Positions 15,850-23,937 are shown, numbered from the stretch's first letter. The stretch: 58,520 bases of DNA from Cyanobacteria bacterium UBA791 (GCA_002297005.1 DBIX01000070.1:12165-70684), one strand, 5' to 3'. The notes: a model not told the origin generated them from the letters alone. Numbers and translations: made by a program.

Positions 15850-15910
15850 AAAGGGTAATGTGGAAGAATATATTAATTGTTTAGACACAGTTGGACTAAG
15901 ACTTTCAAGC

Positions 15911-16030
15911 TAAAAAAAATAGAGGCTCAATGCCCCTAATGTTTAAGAATAGCTGGAAGTATGAAAAAGATTTAATATACTTATATTAAACCCTATTAAA
16001 ATTTAAATGTTATACTCCAACTGGTTAGTT
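15911..16030 (-). ncRNA. Copy A of a 120-base structured repeat (possible small RNA)
   Basis: About 75 percent identical by eye to copy B at 18252-18370, same orientation. Shared blocks are CTGGAAGTATGAAAAAGATTT, read in two parts, TATATTAAAC and CCAACTGG. Read on the minus strand it runs from CCAGTTGG to a GGC...GCC hairpin followed by eight T residues, like a small RNA with an intrinsic terminator. In this copy the terminator stem is weaker than in B. It matches no RNA family I recognise. The rest of the 15780-16112 gap holds only the hcp dyad and tRNA promoter. Confidence 0.5.
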
Positions 16031-16097
16031 TTTATATAATTTTTGCAAAATATTTGTTTCCGAATTATCGTGCTTACTATCAAAACTTCATTCGTGG

Positions 16098-16103
16098 TAC
16101 AAT
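16098..16103 (+). promoter_or_regulatory. -10 element of tRNA-Arg promoter
   Basis: TACAAT ends 9 bases before the tRNA 5' end, placing the start almost at the mature end. The -35 (around TTACTA, 16074) is weak. Confidence 0.45.
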
Positions 16104-16112
16104 TCAATTGAT

Positions 16113-16186
16113 GTCTGTGTAGTTCAGATGGATAGAACGTCACCCTCCTAAGGTGAATGTCGTGAGTTCGAATCTCGCCACGGACA
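16113..16186 (+). tRNA. tRNA-Arg (CCT)
   Basis: 74 bases fold as a cloverleaf. Acceptor GTCTGTG pairs with CACGGAC (one T-G pair), anticodon stem CACC/GGTG, loop CTCCTAA giving anticodon CCT for AGG codons, and T arm GTTCGAATC. CCA is not encoded. It sits next to the restriction-modification genes; no attachment-site duplicate of its 3' end is visible at the other end of that locus. Confidence 0.94.
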
Positions 16187-16259
16187 TTTTTTACTCTGTT
16201 ACAGAAATTTAAAGTTATTAAATATATATCGTAAAATAGTTAAAATATAAGGGAAATAT

Positions 16260-17054
16260 ATGCAAATTTGGAAAGATTTTGAAGAAACATGCACAAAATA
16301 CTTAAATGATAAATTTGGAGATTATGCTGAATTTTCTCATTTGGGATGTTCAGATTCCACAAAACCGGATATATTAGTTAAACTTGCAAATGATAAAAAT
16401 TTTTATATTGATGTTAAACATTCACCTGCTCAATGTGGACAATTTGTTTTAATCCCTAACATTGAAAGACATGTTTTTGAATATAGTAGTAAAAATGTAT
16501 CACCGATTAATATATATTCTACAAAAATAATAGATTTTATGAATTTAAATTTTGAAACATATAGAAATGCTGGTACTGCTGGTAAAGATATAAAATTCCC
16601 TAATTCAAATGAAATTTTTTCAAATTGGATTATTAAAATTTACAAGGAAAAAGGGGTAAAATTTTTTATAACTAACGACTGTATAATTTTTCCTGTAGAA
16701 CAGGTTAAAAAATATTTTTATATTTCTGCTAAATATAGGATTAAAAGAAGTGGTTCTTGTAGTGTTAGAAGACTCAGAATTGAAGAGATTAAAGATTTTA
16801 TATTATCTAATGATTATTCAATATCTAGTACAAAATTTATTCAAAATAAATTATTTGTTACTTCTGATAAAAATATAGATAAAGAAAAATTTATTCTTGG
16901 TAAATATGAATATATGTTTGCTAAGAATAACAATGATTATGAAGTACGTCAACTTTCAAACACATACAATGCAAATGTAATTTTTTCAATTGAATTAAAA
17001 GATTCTGTTTCAGGAATGACGGATACAGATTTTATTCAATACCTAAAATCATAA
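16260..17054 (+). CDS. Putative type II restriction endonuclease (PD-(D/E)xK)
   Basis: 264 residues, soluble. A PD-(D/E)xK core is visible: P36-D37, then about 13 residues later D51-V52-K53 (STKPDILVK ... FYIDVKHS), with an N-terminal glutamate helix (FEETCTKYL). It lies tail to tail with a C5-cytosine methyltransferase 14 bases away, the classic arrangement of a type II restriction-modification pair. The target sequence is unknown. The gene is very AT-rich, as are its neighbours. It could instead be another nuclease of this fold, but the context makes a restriction enzyme likely. Confidence 0.75.
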   Translation: MQIWKDFEETCTKYLNDKFGDYAEFSHLGCSDSTKPDILVKLANDKNFYIDVKHSPAQCGQFVLIPNIERHVFEYSSKNVSPINIYSTKIIDFMNLNFETYRNAGTAGKDIKFPNSNEIFSNWIIKIYKEKGVKFFITNDCIIFPVEQVKKYFYISAKYRIKRSGSCSVRRLRIEEIKDFILSNDYSISSTKFIQNKLFVTSDKNIDKEKFILGKYEYMFAKNNNDYEVRQLSNTYNANVIFSIELKDSVSGMTDTDFIQYLKS

Positions 17055-17068
17055 TTTATTCAAATTGT

Positions 17069-18052
17069 TTAGCAACTTTCTTCCATAGCTTTTGCAATTT
17101 GTTCAGTAATTAATTGTAGTACATCAACTACAACAGAATTCCCAAATTGTTTATAAGCTTGATTATATTTTTCAGACATAATATATGAATCAGGAAATCC
17201 CATTATTCTTGCACATTCTCTTGGGTGTAGTTTTCTTAGTTTTCCGTTTACTAGGTATCCCCCTGTCTTTGCAAAAATGCCACCACCATTGGCTGATAAG
17301 GTTATAGCAATGCCCTTTGTGCTATATATTCTTTCTCCTTGTCCACCTTTATTAACTATTCCTAAACGAATAGACTTGTTACTATATTTGTTGTCCACAA
17401 CATTGTTATAATAAGTGTCTTTACGGTTGACATACAAATTCTCAAGCATTTTCTCATCATTTAATAAAAAATCTTCTACATGCTTTTTTAATTGAAATGG
17501 TTTAGGATATATAAAGTTCTTAATTTTTAAATCTTTTCTAAAACATACCATATAGATACGTTCTCTTTTTTGAGGTATACCATAATCCACAGCATTTAAA
17601 ACTTTTTGATGAAAGTCATAGCCCAATTCTTCCATGGTAGTTCTAACAACATTTAGTGTTTTACCTCCATCGTGTACTGCAAAATTTTTAACATTCTCCA
17701 TAAAAACTATTTTAGGTCGTTTTGCTTTCACGATACGAGCTACATCAAAAAACAAAGTTCCTCTGCTGTCTTCAAACCCTTTTTGTTTGCCACTAACTGA
17801 AAATGCTTGACAAGGAAAACCTGCACATAGAATATCGTGTTCAGGTATAGAGTTTTCATCTACTTTTGTAATATCTCCTTCAGGTATATCATTAAAATTT
17901 TGTGCATAAACTTTTTTGGCATCATCATCCCATTCATTTGAATAGATGCATTTTGCTCCGAACGATTCTAAAGCAAGTCTAAATCCTCCAAGTCCGGCAA
18001 ACAAATCTATAAAAGTTAGTCCTTTTAATTTTTTGCCTTTTACTTTAATCAT
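17069..18052 (-). CDS. dcm: DNA (cytosine-5-)-methyltransferase
   Basis: 327 residues from ATG 18052 (AGGTATTTC precedes it; a TTG at 18064 would add four residues). All main motifs are present in order: I FIDLFAGLGGFR, IV GFPCQAFS with the catalytic cysteine, VI ENVKNF, VIII QKRERIY, a short target recognition region, IX and X (QAYKQFGNSVVVDVLQ). It transfers methyl groups from SAM to cytosine C5 and should protect the host from the neighbouring nuclease. Specificity cannot be read with certainty from the sequence. Confidence 0.93.
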   Translation of the reverse strand: MIKVKGKKLKGLTFIDLFAGLGGFRLALESFGAKCIYSNEWDDDAKKVYAQNFNDIPEGDITKVDENSIPEHDILCAGFPCQAFSVSGKQKGFEDSRGTLFFDVARIVKAKRPKIVFMENVKNFAVHDGGKTLNVVRTTMEELGYDFHQKVLNAVDYGIPQKRERIYMVCFRKDLKIKNFIYPKPFQLKKHVEDFLLNDEKMLENLYVNRKDTYYNNVVDNKYSNKSIRLGIVNKGGQGERIYSTKGIAITLSANGGGIFAKTGGYLVNGKLRKLHPRECARIMGFPDSYIMSEKYNQAYKQFGNSVVVDVLQLITEQIAKAMEESC

Positions 18053-18140
18053 GAAATACCTCAACCTATGAAGTTGATTTTATCACTCTGCACTATAAAA
18101 GTAAAGTTATAAACATTTGTAAGGCTTATACAAATATTAA

Positions 18141-18263
18141 GTTAAAAATGAAATTATCAAAAGTCTAGATGAAGTTTTAGTAAATATTGAAGATTTAACT
18201 ATTAATTATACTAGATTCTTACCAAATGAAGATATTATTATTAAAATCGTAGTAAAAAAATAG
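18141..18263 (+). pseudogene. C-terminal gene remnant, 40 codons
   Basis: A 40-codon stretch without a start codon ends at TAG 18261. It translates to a protein-like tail (DEVLVNIEDLTINYTRFL, then NEDIIIKIVVKK). It is preceded by a stop and runs directly into copy B of the 120-base repeat. It looks like the end of a gene cut off by a rearrangement next to the restriction-modification locus. The parent family is not recognised. The rest of the 18065-18427 gap holds only copy B. Confidence 0.45.
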
Positions 18264-18370
18264 AGGCGTAATGCCTCTACCAGTTTATAAATATCTGGAA
18301 GTATGAAAAAGATTTTATAATTATATTAAACACGTTTTAATTAAAAAGTGCTATACCCAACTGGCTAATA
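18252..18370 (-). ncRNA. Copy B of a 120-base structured repeat (possible small RNA)
   Basis: Partner of copy A at 15911-16030. On the minus strand it ends in a good intrinsic terminator, TAGAGGC-ATTAC-GCCTCTA followed by seven T. Upstream of that lie CCAG...CTGG pairings and an AT-rich middle. It also lies downstream of the minus-strand glycosyltransferase, so it may double as that gene's terminator. The two copies bracket tRNA-Arg, the nuclease and the methyltransferase. Confidence 0.5.
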
Positions 18371-18427
18371 TTTATTATTTTAGTAAAAATAATAAATAAG
18401 TTTTCTAGTACTAATGATATGAGGTGT

Positions 18428-19384
18428 TTATTGTTTTTTATATCCTTTTTCCATCTTTTTAAGTTTAAATTGCAATTTTATACCAAAGAATTTAATTATC
18501 AAATATACTTTAAAATTTGAGTATTGCTTTTTAATAGAAAAGAATTTTTCTACAAAATCAAATGTATGAGAAAGATTTCTGTTAAATCTTTTTAAACTTT
18601 TATCGTAGAAAATTGTTTCTTTGAATAATTCTTCACTTGTAATATCAACAGAATAGTGCGAAATATCAGATTTTACAGAATTTATGTAATAAATATCTTC
18701 TTCTGATTTGTTTTTAGTATCTTTGTACCAAGGTAGATGTCTTAATTGGTAAGGATAATCAATTCTTATTGCACTATAAAAATCTTTTGATGCAAAATCT
18801 TCACAAGGTCTGTAAAGTGCGAAAGTTGTGTCTATATCTGCATCATAAATTTTGATTTTATTGTTTTTGTATTTGTAAAAACAGTAGTAGTCGTAGAATT
18901 GTGCTTCCCATACTTGAATAAATTCTTTTTGAATATTAACATCAGGAATATCGTCGTATTTTAAACTGAACCCAACTTTTGTAAATTTAGGATTTTTATT
19001 TAAAACCTCATAAAAGATTTCTATAAAATCATCAGGGCAAGCTTCTACAGGTAATACGTCTGAATCTGTTACGACATAATATTGATTTTTTATAACTTCA
19101 TCAAACTTGCCACATTTCCAAAAAGCCATGTGTCCGTAATTCTCTCCTAGATAATGAACTTCGTAGTTGATTGATTTGTAATAATCTAATAAAGGTGGAT
19201 AAGTAGATTTATTATCTAGGATGTGGAGATTTGTATATCCTTTGTTTTCAAGAGCTTCCACAAGGCGTTTTAAGTATTCCAATCTGTTGTAGCTAATTAT
19301 ATAAATCGGAAAATTTTTAAAATCTGGTTTTTCAACCGTTGATTTATTTTGTTCAAATCTTTCAAAAATTTTTTTTAAAAACAT
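18428..19384 (-). CDS. Glycosyltransferase-like protein (GT-A type)
   Basis: 318 residues. The N-terminal part has the family 2 glycosyltransferase look: IYIISYNRLEYLKRLV, HILDNKST and a DxD-like metal site in VVTDSDVLP. The C-terminal part has aromatic and lysine-rich segments (FKVYLIIKFFGIKLQFKLKK) that may contact the membrane. Likely role: sugar transfer in surface polysaccharide or LPS synthesis; donor and acceptor are unknown. It stands alone on the minus strand with no sugar-nucleotide genes nearby. Confidence 0.7.
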   Translation of the reverse strand: MFLKKIFERFEQNKSTVEKPDFKNFPIYIISYNRLEYLKRLVEALENKGYTNLHILDNKSTYPPLLDYYKSINYEVHYLGENYGHMAFWKCGKFDEVIKNQYYVVTDSDVLPVEACPDDFIEIFYEVLNKNPKFTKVGFSLKYDDIPDVNIQKEFIQVWEAQFYDYYCFYKYKNNKIKIYDADIDTTFALYRPCEDFASKDFYSAIRIDYPYQLRHLPWYKDTKNKSEEDIYYINSVKSDISHYSVDITSEELFKETIFYDKSLKRFNRNLSHTFDFVEKFFSIKKQYSNFKVYLIIKFFGIKLQFKLKKMEKGYKKQ

Positions 19385-19574
19385 TTATTGCCCCTTGAAA
19401 ATAAACTTTAATCTACTCTAAAAATTAGTTCTAACTTAACTGTAATCTCAATTTTAACACAAATAAAATAACAGTTAAACTCCAATTTGTTAATAAATTT
19501 GTTATATGTTTTATTGGTGCAATTAAGTAAAAATAAATAGGTAATAAAATGTTTAAATAAAAGTTTTATTGTTA

Positions 19575-19580
19575 TATAAT
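19575..19580 (+). promoter_or_regulatory. -10 box abutting DUF4186 start
   Basis: TATAAT ends 9 bases before ATG 19590, so transcription would start at or next to the start codon. There is no Shine-Dalgarno. Suggests a leaderless mRNA. Confidence 0.5.
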
Positions 19581-19589
19581 GTTTTCGCT

Positions 19590-19931
19590 ATGTACGAAAA
19601 TTTATTTAAGGCTTTGGCGAAGTCTAAGTTTAGAAGTCGTTTTAAGTTGAGTCAAAAGGATTTGGATTATATTTCTCAAAAAGGTTTAGAGGTCATACGT
19701 TCGCACGCTGTCGATTTTATTTCAAAGCGTCTTGCTCCTGCTGAAATCAAAAATGATGGTAAGCAAACTCCTATGAAAGGTCATCCTGTTTTTATTGCTC
19801 AACACGCTACTGCAACTTGTTGCCGTGGTTGTCTTGAAAAATGGCACAAAATTAATAAAGGTCATCCCCTAACTTCTGAAGAACAAGACTATGTCGTAAA
19901 TGTAATAATGGAGTGGATAAATCGTCAATGA
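19590..19931 (+). CDS. DUF4186 family protein
   Basis: 113 residues from ATG 19590; an upstream in-frame TTG (19569) lies inside the promoter. The conserved core DGKQTPMKGHPVFIAQHATATCCRGCLEKWH identifies DUF4186 (read as GKQTPMKGHPVF, QHATATCCRGC). It carries a CCxxC group and two histidines that could bind metal. Function unknown. It overlaps ybaK by four bases (ATGA), so the two are translated together. Confidence 0.85.
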   Translation: MYENLFKALAKSKFRSRFKLSQKDLDYISQKGLEVIRSHAVDFISKRLAPAEIKNDGKQTPMKGHPVFIAQHATATCCRGCLEKWHKINKGHPLTSEEQDYVVNVIMEWINRQ

Positions 19932-20410
19932 AAGATTTTAAAACAAATGTAATGCGTATCCTTGATAAAGCTAAAGTATCTTACAATCATTATTCCTATG
20001 CTGATACCGGTGCAATTAGCGGTGCTGATGTAGCAAAAGTCTTAAACCAAGACCCCAACAGAGTTTTTAAAACTCTTGTTACTGTCGCTAAATCTGGTAA
20101 TCACTATGTTTTCCTTGTTCCAGTTGAAAAAGAACTTAATTTGAAAAAGGCAGCAATTTCTGTTAATGAAAAATCTGTCGAAATGCTTAAAAGTAAAGAG
20201 CTTTTGCCACTTACAGGTTACATCCATGGTGGGTGTTCTCCTATTGGTATGAAGAAATTTTTTAAAACAGTAATAGATTCATCTGCTCAAAACTTTGATA
20301 TGATTGTTTTTAGTGCCGGTAAAATAGGGTATCAAGTTGAGCTTTCTCTTGATGATTTAAGTAAAGTTATTGATTTTGATTTAGAAAATATCGCAAATGA
20401 GGATTTGTAA
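19928..20410 (+). CDS. ybaK: Cys-tRNA(Pro)/Cys-tRNA(Cys) deacylase YbaK/EbsC
   Basis: 160 residues from ATG 19928, which overlaps the DUF4186 stop; a GTG at 19913 is in frame but unsupported. The YbaK fold is clear (TNVMRILDKAKVSY, DPNRVFKTLV, VPVEKELNLKKAA, GYIHGGCSPIGMKK, FSAGKIGYQVELS). It hydrolyses Cys-tRNA(Pro) made by prolyl-tRNA synthetase, a translation quality-control step in the cytosol. Confidence 0.93.
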   Translation: MKDFKTNVMRILDKAKVSYNHYSYADTGAISGADVAKVLNQDPNRVFKTLVTVAKSGNHYVFLVPVEKELNLKKAAISVNEKSVEMLKSKELLPLTGYIHGGCSPIGMKKFFKTVIDSSAQNFDMIVFSAGKIGYQVELSLDDLSKVIDFDLENIANEDL

Positions 20411-20459
20411 CAAATTGTAAATATCAATTTGAAATCTCTGAAACTCAATTATAATCACT

Positions 20460-20484
20460 ATATGATATGATATGATATGATATG
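20460..20484 (+). repeat. Pentanucleotide tandem repeat (ATATG x5)
   Basis: Five exact ATATG copies lie 85 bases before the small gene at 20569. Each copy contains TATGAT, a -10-like hexamer. Such tracts change length by slippage and can switch promoters. Confidence 0.85.
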
Positions 20485-20568
20485 AGGCTTACTGTGTCTG
20501 TGTTTGGCAATTTTTGTTTTTTTAAACCCTTTATCTAAATATATTTAGCGTGTATGGAAGGAATTAAA

Positions 20569-21018
20569 TTGAATATAAATAATAATTGTAGTGCAAAATT
20601 TTCACAACCAAATTTTAAGGCGAGGCTAAAAGAAAATGAACTTGTAAATCAACTTTATAAATATGTTGATAAAGACGATAAAGAAGCTTTTGATAAAGCT
20701 TTGAGAACTTTTTCTCATGTTGCTACAAATGATGTTGTAGAGTTGAGAAAAACCAAAGAAGATAATACTGAGGTTTATTCTTTAGTAAATACAAAGGATG
20801 ATAAGAAAAAATTGCTAGTATGTAGAATGTTTCCTACTGCAAAATGTGAAGATGATGGACCTGAAGAATATAGGGTTGAACATTCGAGGTTAGGATATGT
20901 TAGAGAAGCTTTGGTGGATACATTAAAAGAAGCTTCTAATAAGTGTTCAGATGCTTTTCATTCCTTATTTGGTGATAAAAGTGATTATGGAAATAGATTA
21001 CCAAAATACTTTATATAA
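20569..21018 (+). CDS. Lineage-type small protein with N-terminal PNFKA motif (paralogue 1)
   Basis: 149 residues from TTG 20569. GGAAGGA (20556-20562) fits this start, and the product MNINNNCSAKFSQPNFKARL then aligns end to end with the start of the next gene; the ATG at 20554 would overlap the Shine-Dalgarno. No signal peptide or membrane segment. Shared with the next gene: KARLxENExV, FxKALxxxSxVAxNDVxE and a xLFP/MFP segment. Cysteines sit in the C-terminal half. No known domain recognised. Function unknown. Confidence 0.7.
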   Translation: MNINNNCSAKFSQPNFKARLKENELVNQLYKYVDKDDKEAFDKALRTFSHVATNDVVELRKTKEDNTEVYSLVNTKDDKKKLLVCRMFPTAKCEDDGPEEYRVEHSRLGYVREALVDTLKEASNKCSDAFHSLFGDKSDYGNRLPKYFI

Positions 21019-21065
21019 TTAATAAAGTTATTAAAATTTGTAAAAATTATTTATCTCTGAGGCAA

Positions 21066-21101
21066 TTTTACACATTCAGTTAACTTACTGAACGTGTAAA
21101 A
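21066..21101 (+). promoter_or_regulatory. Stem-loop between the two paralogues
   Basis: TTTTACAC-A-TTCAGT-loop-ACTGAA-C-GTGTAAAA forms a 15-position stem with one mismatch. There is no following T-run (GTGTGTG instead), so it may be an operator or leader of the next gene rather than a simple terminator. Confidence 0.45.
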
Positions 21102-21126
21102 TGTGTGTGTAGGAGAATAATAAGTT

Positions 21127-21492
21127 ATGAATATCAATGCAAATGTTGCTCAACCAAGTTTTAAAGCAAGATTAGTAGAAAATGAACACGTTACAAATTT
21201 GCGTAAAACAATGACTCCTGAGCAAACAGCTAATTTTAATAAGGCTCTTGATAATATTTCAAAGGTTGCACCAAATGATGTTCTTGAAATTTCACAAACT
21301 TTTGTTCACCCAAAACGTGGTCCTCAATATGCTTTGACAAACATTACAAACGGAAAAGTTCAAACAGTTGGTAAATTATTTCCAGCTATGATTACAGAAG
21401 TTTTAAACCAAGCCTCTGTTAAAGATTCTCAAATGTATACTTGTTTTTTCAATAGTGATGCAGAAAATGCAAAACTTGATATAAAAGCATAA
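21127..21492 (+). CDS. Lineage-type small protein with N-terminal PSFKA motif (paralogue 2)
   Basis: 121 residues. MNINANVAQPSFKARLVENE mirrors the start of the previous gene, and the body aligns with it (NKALDNISKVAPNDVLEI, GKLFP), so the two arose by duplication. It is shorter at the C-terminus. No signal peptide or membrane segment. TAGGAG precedes the ATG. It looks soluble; function unknown. Confidence 0.75.
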   Translation: MNINANVAQPSFKARLVENEHVTNLRKTMTPEQTANFNKALDNISKVAPNDVLEISQTFVHPKRGPQYALTNITNGKVQTVGKLFPAMITEVLNQASVKDSQMYTCFFNSDAENAKLDIKA

Positions 21493-21507
21493 TAAAAGTT
21501 TTTAATT

Positions 21508-21536
21508 AAAAGAGGTTAGAAATAACCTCTTTTTTT
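21508..21536. terminator. Bidirectional terminator
   Basis: AAAAGAGGTTA-GAAA-TAACCTCTTTT, a perfect 11-base stem with T on both sides. It separates the plus-strand small gene from the end of the minus-strand APE arm. Confidence 0.9.
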
Positions 21537-22758
21537 ACGCTCGTTTTAAAATTATTGATGTGTTAATACCGCCAAAGGCAAAATTATTTGTCATAATATA
21601 TTCGGTATCAATTCTTCGTCCATCATCTACGATATAATCTAGTTCACCGCAATTTTCGTCAATGTTTTTCAAATTTAGCGTTGGTGCAAACCAATTATTG
21701 TTCATCATTTCTATACTTAAAATCGTTTCTATTGCTCCACAAGCTCCTAGAGTATGCCCTGTATAGCTTTTTATTGAGCTAACTGGTATAGGTTTTCCAA
21801 AAGCTTCTTTTGTCGCATTTGATTCTGCAATGTCACCTTGAATTGTTGCTGTGCCGTGAGCATTAACGTATCCGATTTCATCTTTATTAATCTCAGCATT
21901 ATTTATAGCCTGAAGCATAACTTCTTTCATCATATCTTTATTTGGATTTGTGATATGAGTTCCGTCTGTATTTGTAGCAAATCCAGCAATTTCTGCATAA
22001 ATTTTTGCACCACGATTTTTAGCGTGTTCGTATTCTTCTAAAATTATTGTGCCAGCACCCTCGCCGACAACAAGTCCATCCCTATCTTTATCAAAAGGTG
22101 ATGGAGTTAAATTTGGAGTATCATTTTTTGAACTTGTTGCATAAAGTGTGTCAAAAACTCCAATTTGTGTTGGGTGAATTTCTTCTGCTCCGCCAGCTAT
22201 CATAACTGTTTGATAACCATTTTTTATAGCTTCGTAAGCATATCCAATACCCATTGAGCCAGATGTACAAGCCGTTGATGAATTTATAAGGCGTCCGTGA
22301 GTTTTGAAATATAGAGAAATATTTACTGCGGTTGTTTGAGGCATCATTTTTATATATGAGCCTGAATTAAGGTTTTTAACCTTATTTTCAACACACATTG
22401 AATAAAAATCTAAGATTGCATCAAGTGATCCTGATGACGAACCGTAGCTCACACCAGTTTGTCCATTTGTAATTATTTCATTGTTTAATAATCCTGCGTC
22501 AGCTAAAGCTTCTTCTGCGGTAGTAACAGCCATTATTGCAACAGAACCCATTGTTCTTTTTATCTTTCTATCAAAATGTTCAGGAGCTTCAAAACCCTCT
22601 ACTGTTGAAACCAATCTTGTATTTAAGTTCTCGTATTTATCCAGGAGTTCCCAGTATTTTATGCAATTTTTATAAGTTTTTAATCTCTCAAATGCCGTTG
22701 AAACTTTTGAACCTAGTGGCGAAGCTATTCCCATTCCTGTAATGACAACTCTTTTCAT
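21535..22758 (-). CDS. Beta-ketoacyl-ACP synthase of APE cluster (ApeR-like)
   Basis: 407 residues, a FabF-type condensing enzyme. The catalytic triad is intact: C164 in SSTACTSG, His in NAHGTAT and His in GHTLGACG. It starts RVVITGMGIASPLG. In aryl polyene clusters such ketosynthases, paired with a chain-length-factor-like partner, condense malonyl units to extend the polyene on an ACP. Last gene of the minus arm. It overlaps the ketoreductase by one base. Confidence 0.9.
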   Translation of the reverse strand: MKRVVITGMGIASPLGSKVSTAFERLKTYKNCIKYWELLDKYENLNTRLVSTVEGFEAPEHFDRKIKRTMGSVAIMAVTTAEEALADAGLLNNEIITNGQTGVSYGSSSGSLDAILDFYSMCVENKVKNLNSGSYIKMMPQTTAVNISLYFKTHGRLINSSTACTSGSMGIGYAYEAIKNGYQTVMIAGGAEEIHPTQIGVFDTLYATSSKNDTPNLTPSPFDKDRDGLVVGEGAGTIILEEYEHAKNRGAKIYAEIAGFATNTDGTHITNPNKDMMKEVMLQAINNAEINKDEIGYVNAHGTATIQGDIAESNATKEAFGKPIPVSSIKSYTGHTLGACGAIETILSIEMMNNNWFAPTLNLKNIDENCGELDYIVDDGRRIDTEYIMTNNFAFGGINTSIILKRA

Positions 22759-23489
22759 TAGATATATAATCCCCCATTTACAGAAATAACTTGACCTGTT
22801 ATATATCCAGCATCCTCGCTCAACAAGTAATTAACCAAGCTAGCGACTTCTTTTGGTGAACCTTTTCTTCTTAGTGGAACTTGTTTTACTATTTCTTCTG
22901 GAATGTTTTCTGTCATTTCAGTATCAATAATTCCAGCTGCAACGCAGTTTGCGGTAATGTTTCTTTTAGCAACTTCTCTTGAAAAAGCTTTTGTTGCACC
23001 AATTAAGCCAGCTTTTGATGCACTATAATTAACTTGTCCTCTATTTCCTGTCAAACCTGAAATTGATGACATTGTAACAACTCTACCTTTTCTAGCTTGA
23101 ATTAATGGCATACTAAGAGGTTTTAAAACGTTATAAAATCCATCTAGATTAGTTTTTAAAACGTCATCCCATTCTTCATCTTCCATCGCTGGAAATGGGT
23201 TATCTTTTGCAATACCAGCGTTTAAAACTATTCCGTAATAAATACCGTTTTTCTCTACATCCTCAAGTAAAACTTTTTTAGATTCTTCTCTGTTTTTAAC
23301 ATCAAAAGCAATACATCTACAATTTACGCCTTTATTTAAAATTTCTTGTTTTAAATCTTCAAGTTTTTCAATATTTTTTGAACAATGTAAAACGATGTTG
23401 TAGCCATTATCTGAAAGGTATTCAGCTATAGCTTTTCCTATTCCACGGCTAGAACCTGTTATTAAAACGTCTTTATTATTTTTCTCCAT
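22758..23489 (-). CDS. 3-oxoacyl-ACP reductase of APE cluster (FabG/ApeQ-like)
   Basis: 243 residues, a classical short-chain dehydrogenase. The NADPH loop TGSSRGIG is at 11-18, NAG at about 90, and the catalytic Tyr155/Lys159 in YSASK with an upstream serine. It ends with the usual GQVISVNGGLYI. It would reduce the 3-keto group in each elongation cycle. It overlaps both neighbours (14 bases with the dehydratase, 1 with the ketosynthase). Confidence 0.93.
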   Translation of the reverse strand: MEKNNKDVLITGSSRGIGKAIAEYLSDNGYNIVLHCSKNIEKLEDLKQEILNKGVNCRCIAFDVKNREESKKVLLEDVEKNGIYYGIVLNAGIAKDNPFPAMEDEEWDDVLKTNLDGFYNVLKPLSMPLIQARKGRVVTMSSISGLTGNRGQVNYSASKAGLIGATKAFSREVAKRNITANCVAAGIIDTEMTENIPEEIVKQVPLRRKGSPKEVASLVNYLLSEDAGYITGQVISVNGGLYI

Positions 23490-23937
23490 TAATTCCTATA
23501 AACTCCATATTCTTATCATCATCGCTTTGATAAACATTTATTGTTGCACTTGCGACTTCTTCTTCTAATTTATCATAAATAAAACAATCAAAGGCAGAAA
23601 TTTCATTATCATAATAAGCTTCAACAGCTTTTACTGTATAAGTTTCTCCCTCTTTGAACAAGTCTATTGAATTATTATATAGTCGACTGCCTAATAAAAA
23701 TCCAATTCTTGGTGTTTCTTCTTCTTTTGCGTAAAAAGCGTAGCAACCAATAGTTTGAGCCATAAATTCAATTCCGCAAATTGATGGTATGCCTTTCAAG
23801 GTTTTATCATAAAACATTTTTTTATCGTCTACGTGAAAATAAGTTGTTATATATTTATTTTCTAAATCAACTTTTATAATATCATCCAATAAAATCATTG
23901 GTTTTTTGTGTGGTAAAACTTTTGATAAATCAGTCAT
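23476..23937 (-). CDS. 3-hydroxyacyl-ACP dehydratase of APE cluster (ApeP-like)
   Basis: 153 residues, single hotdog domain. It starts LPHKKPMILLDDI, like FabZ/FabA-type dehydratases, with GIPSICGIEFMAQTIGCYAF as the active-site helix region. It would remove water to form the conjugated double bond. Overlaps ketosynthase O by 8 bases. A second dehydratase domain is fused to the ligase at 27341-28939, as APE systems usually have two. Confidence 0.85.
   Translation of the reverse strand: MTDLSKVLPHKKPMILLDDIIKVDLENKYITTYFHVDDKKMFYDKTLKGIPSICGIEFMAQTIGCYAFYAKEEETPRIGFLLGSRLYNNSIDLFKEGETYTVKAVEAYYDNEISAFDCFIYDKLEEEVASATINVYQSDDDKNMEFIGINGEK

Noticed and set aside
15832..15909. 25-codon frame starting MLEIQQKG upstream of hcp
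   Set aside because: It covers the operator dyad, has no ribosome binding site and is too short to support.
16113..18370. Prophage or integrative element at tRNA-Arg
   Set aside because: No integrase, phage gene or duplicated tRNA end is present; only an R-M pair and the 120-base repeats.
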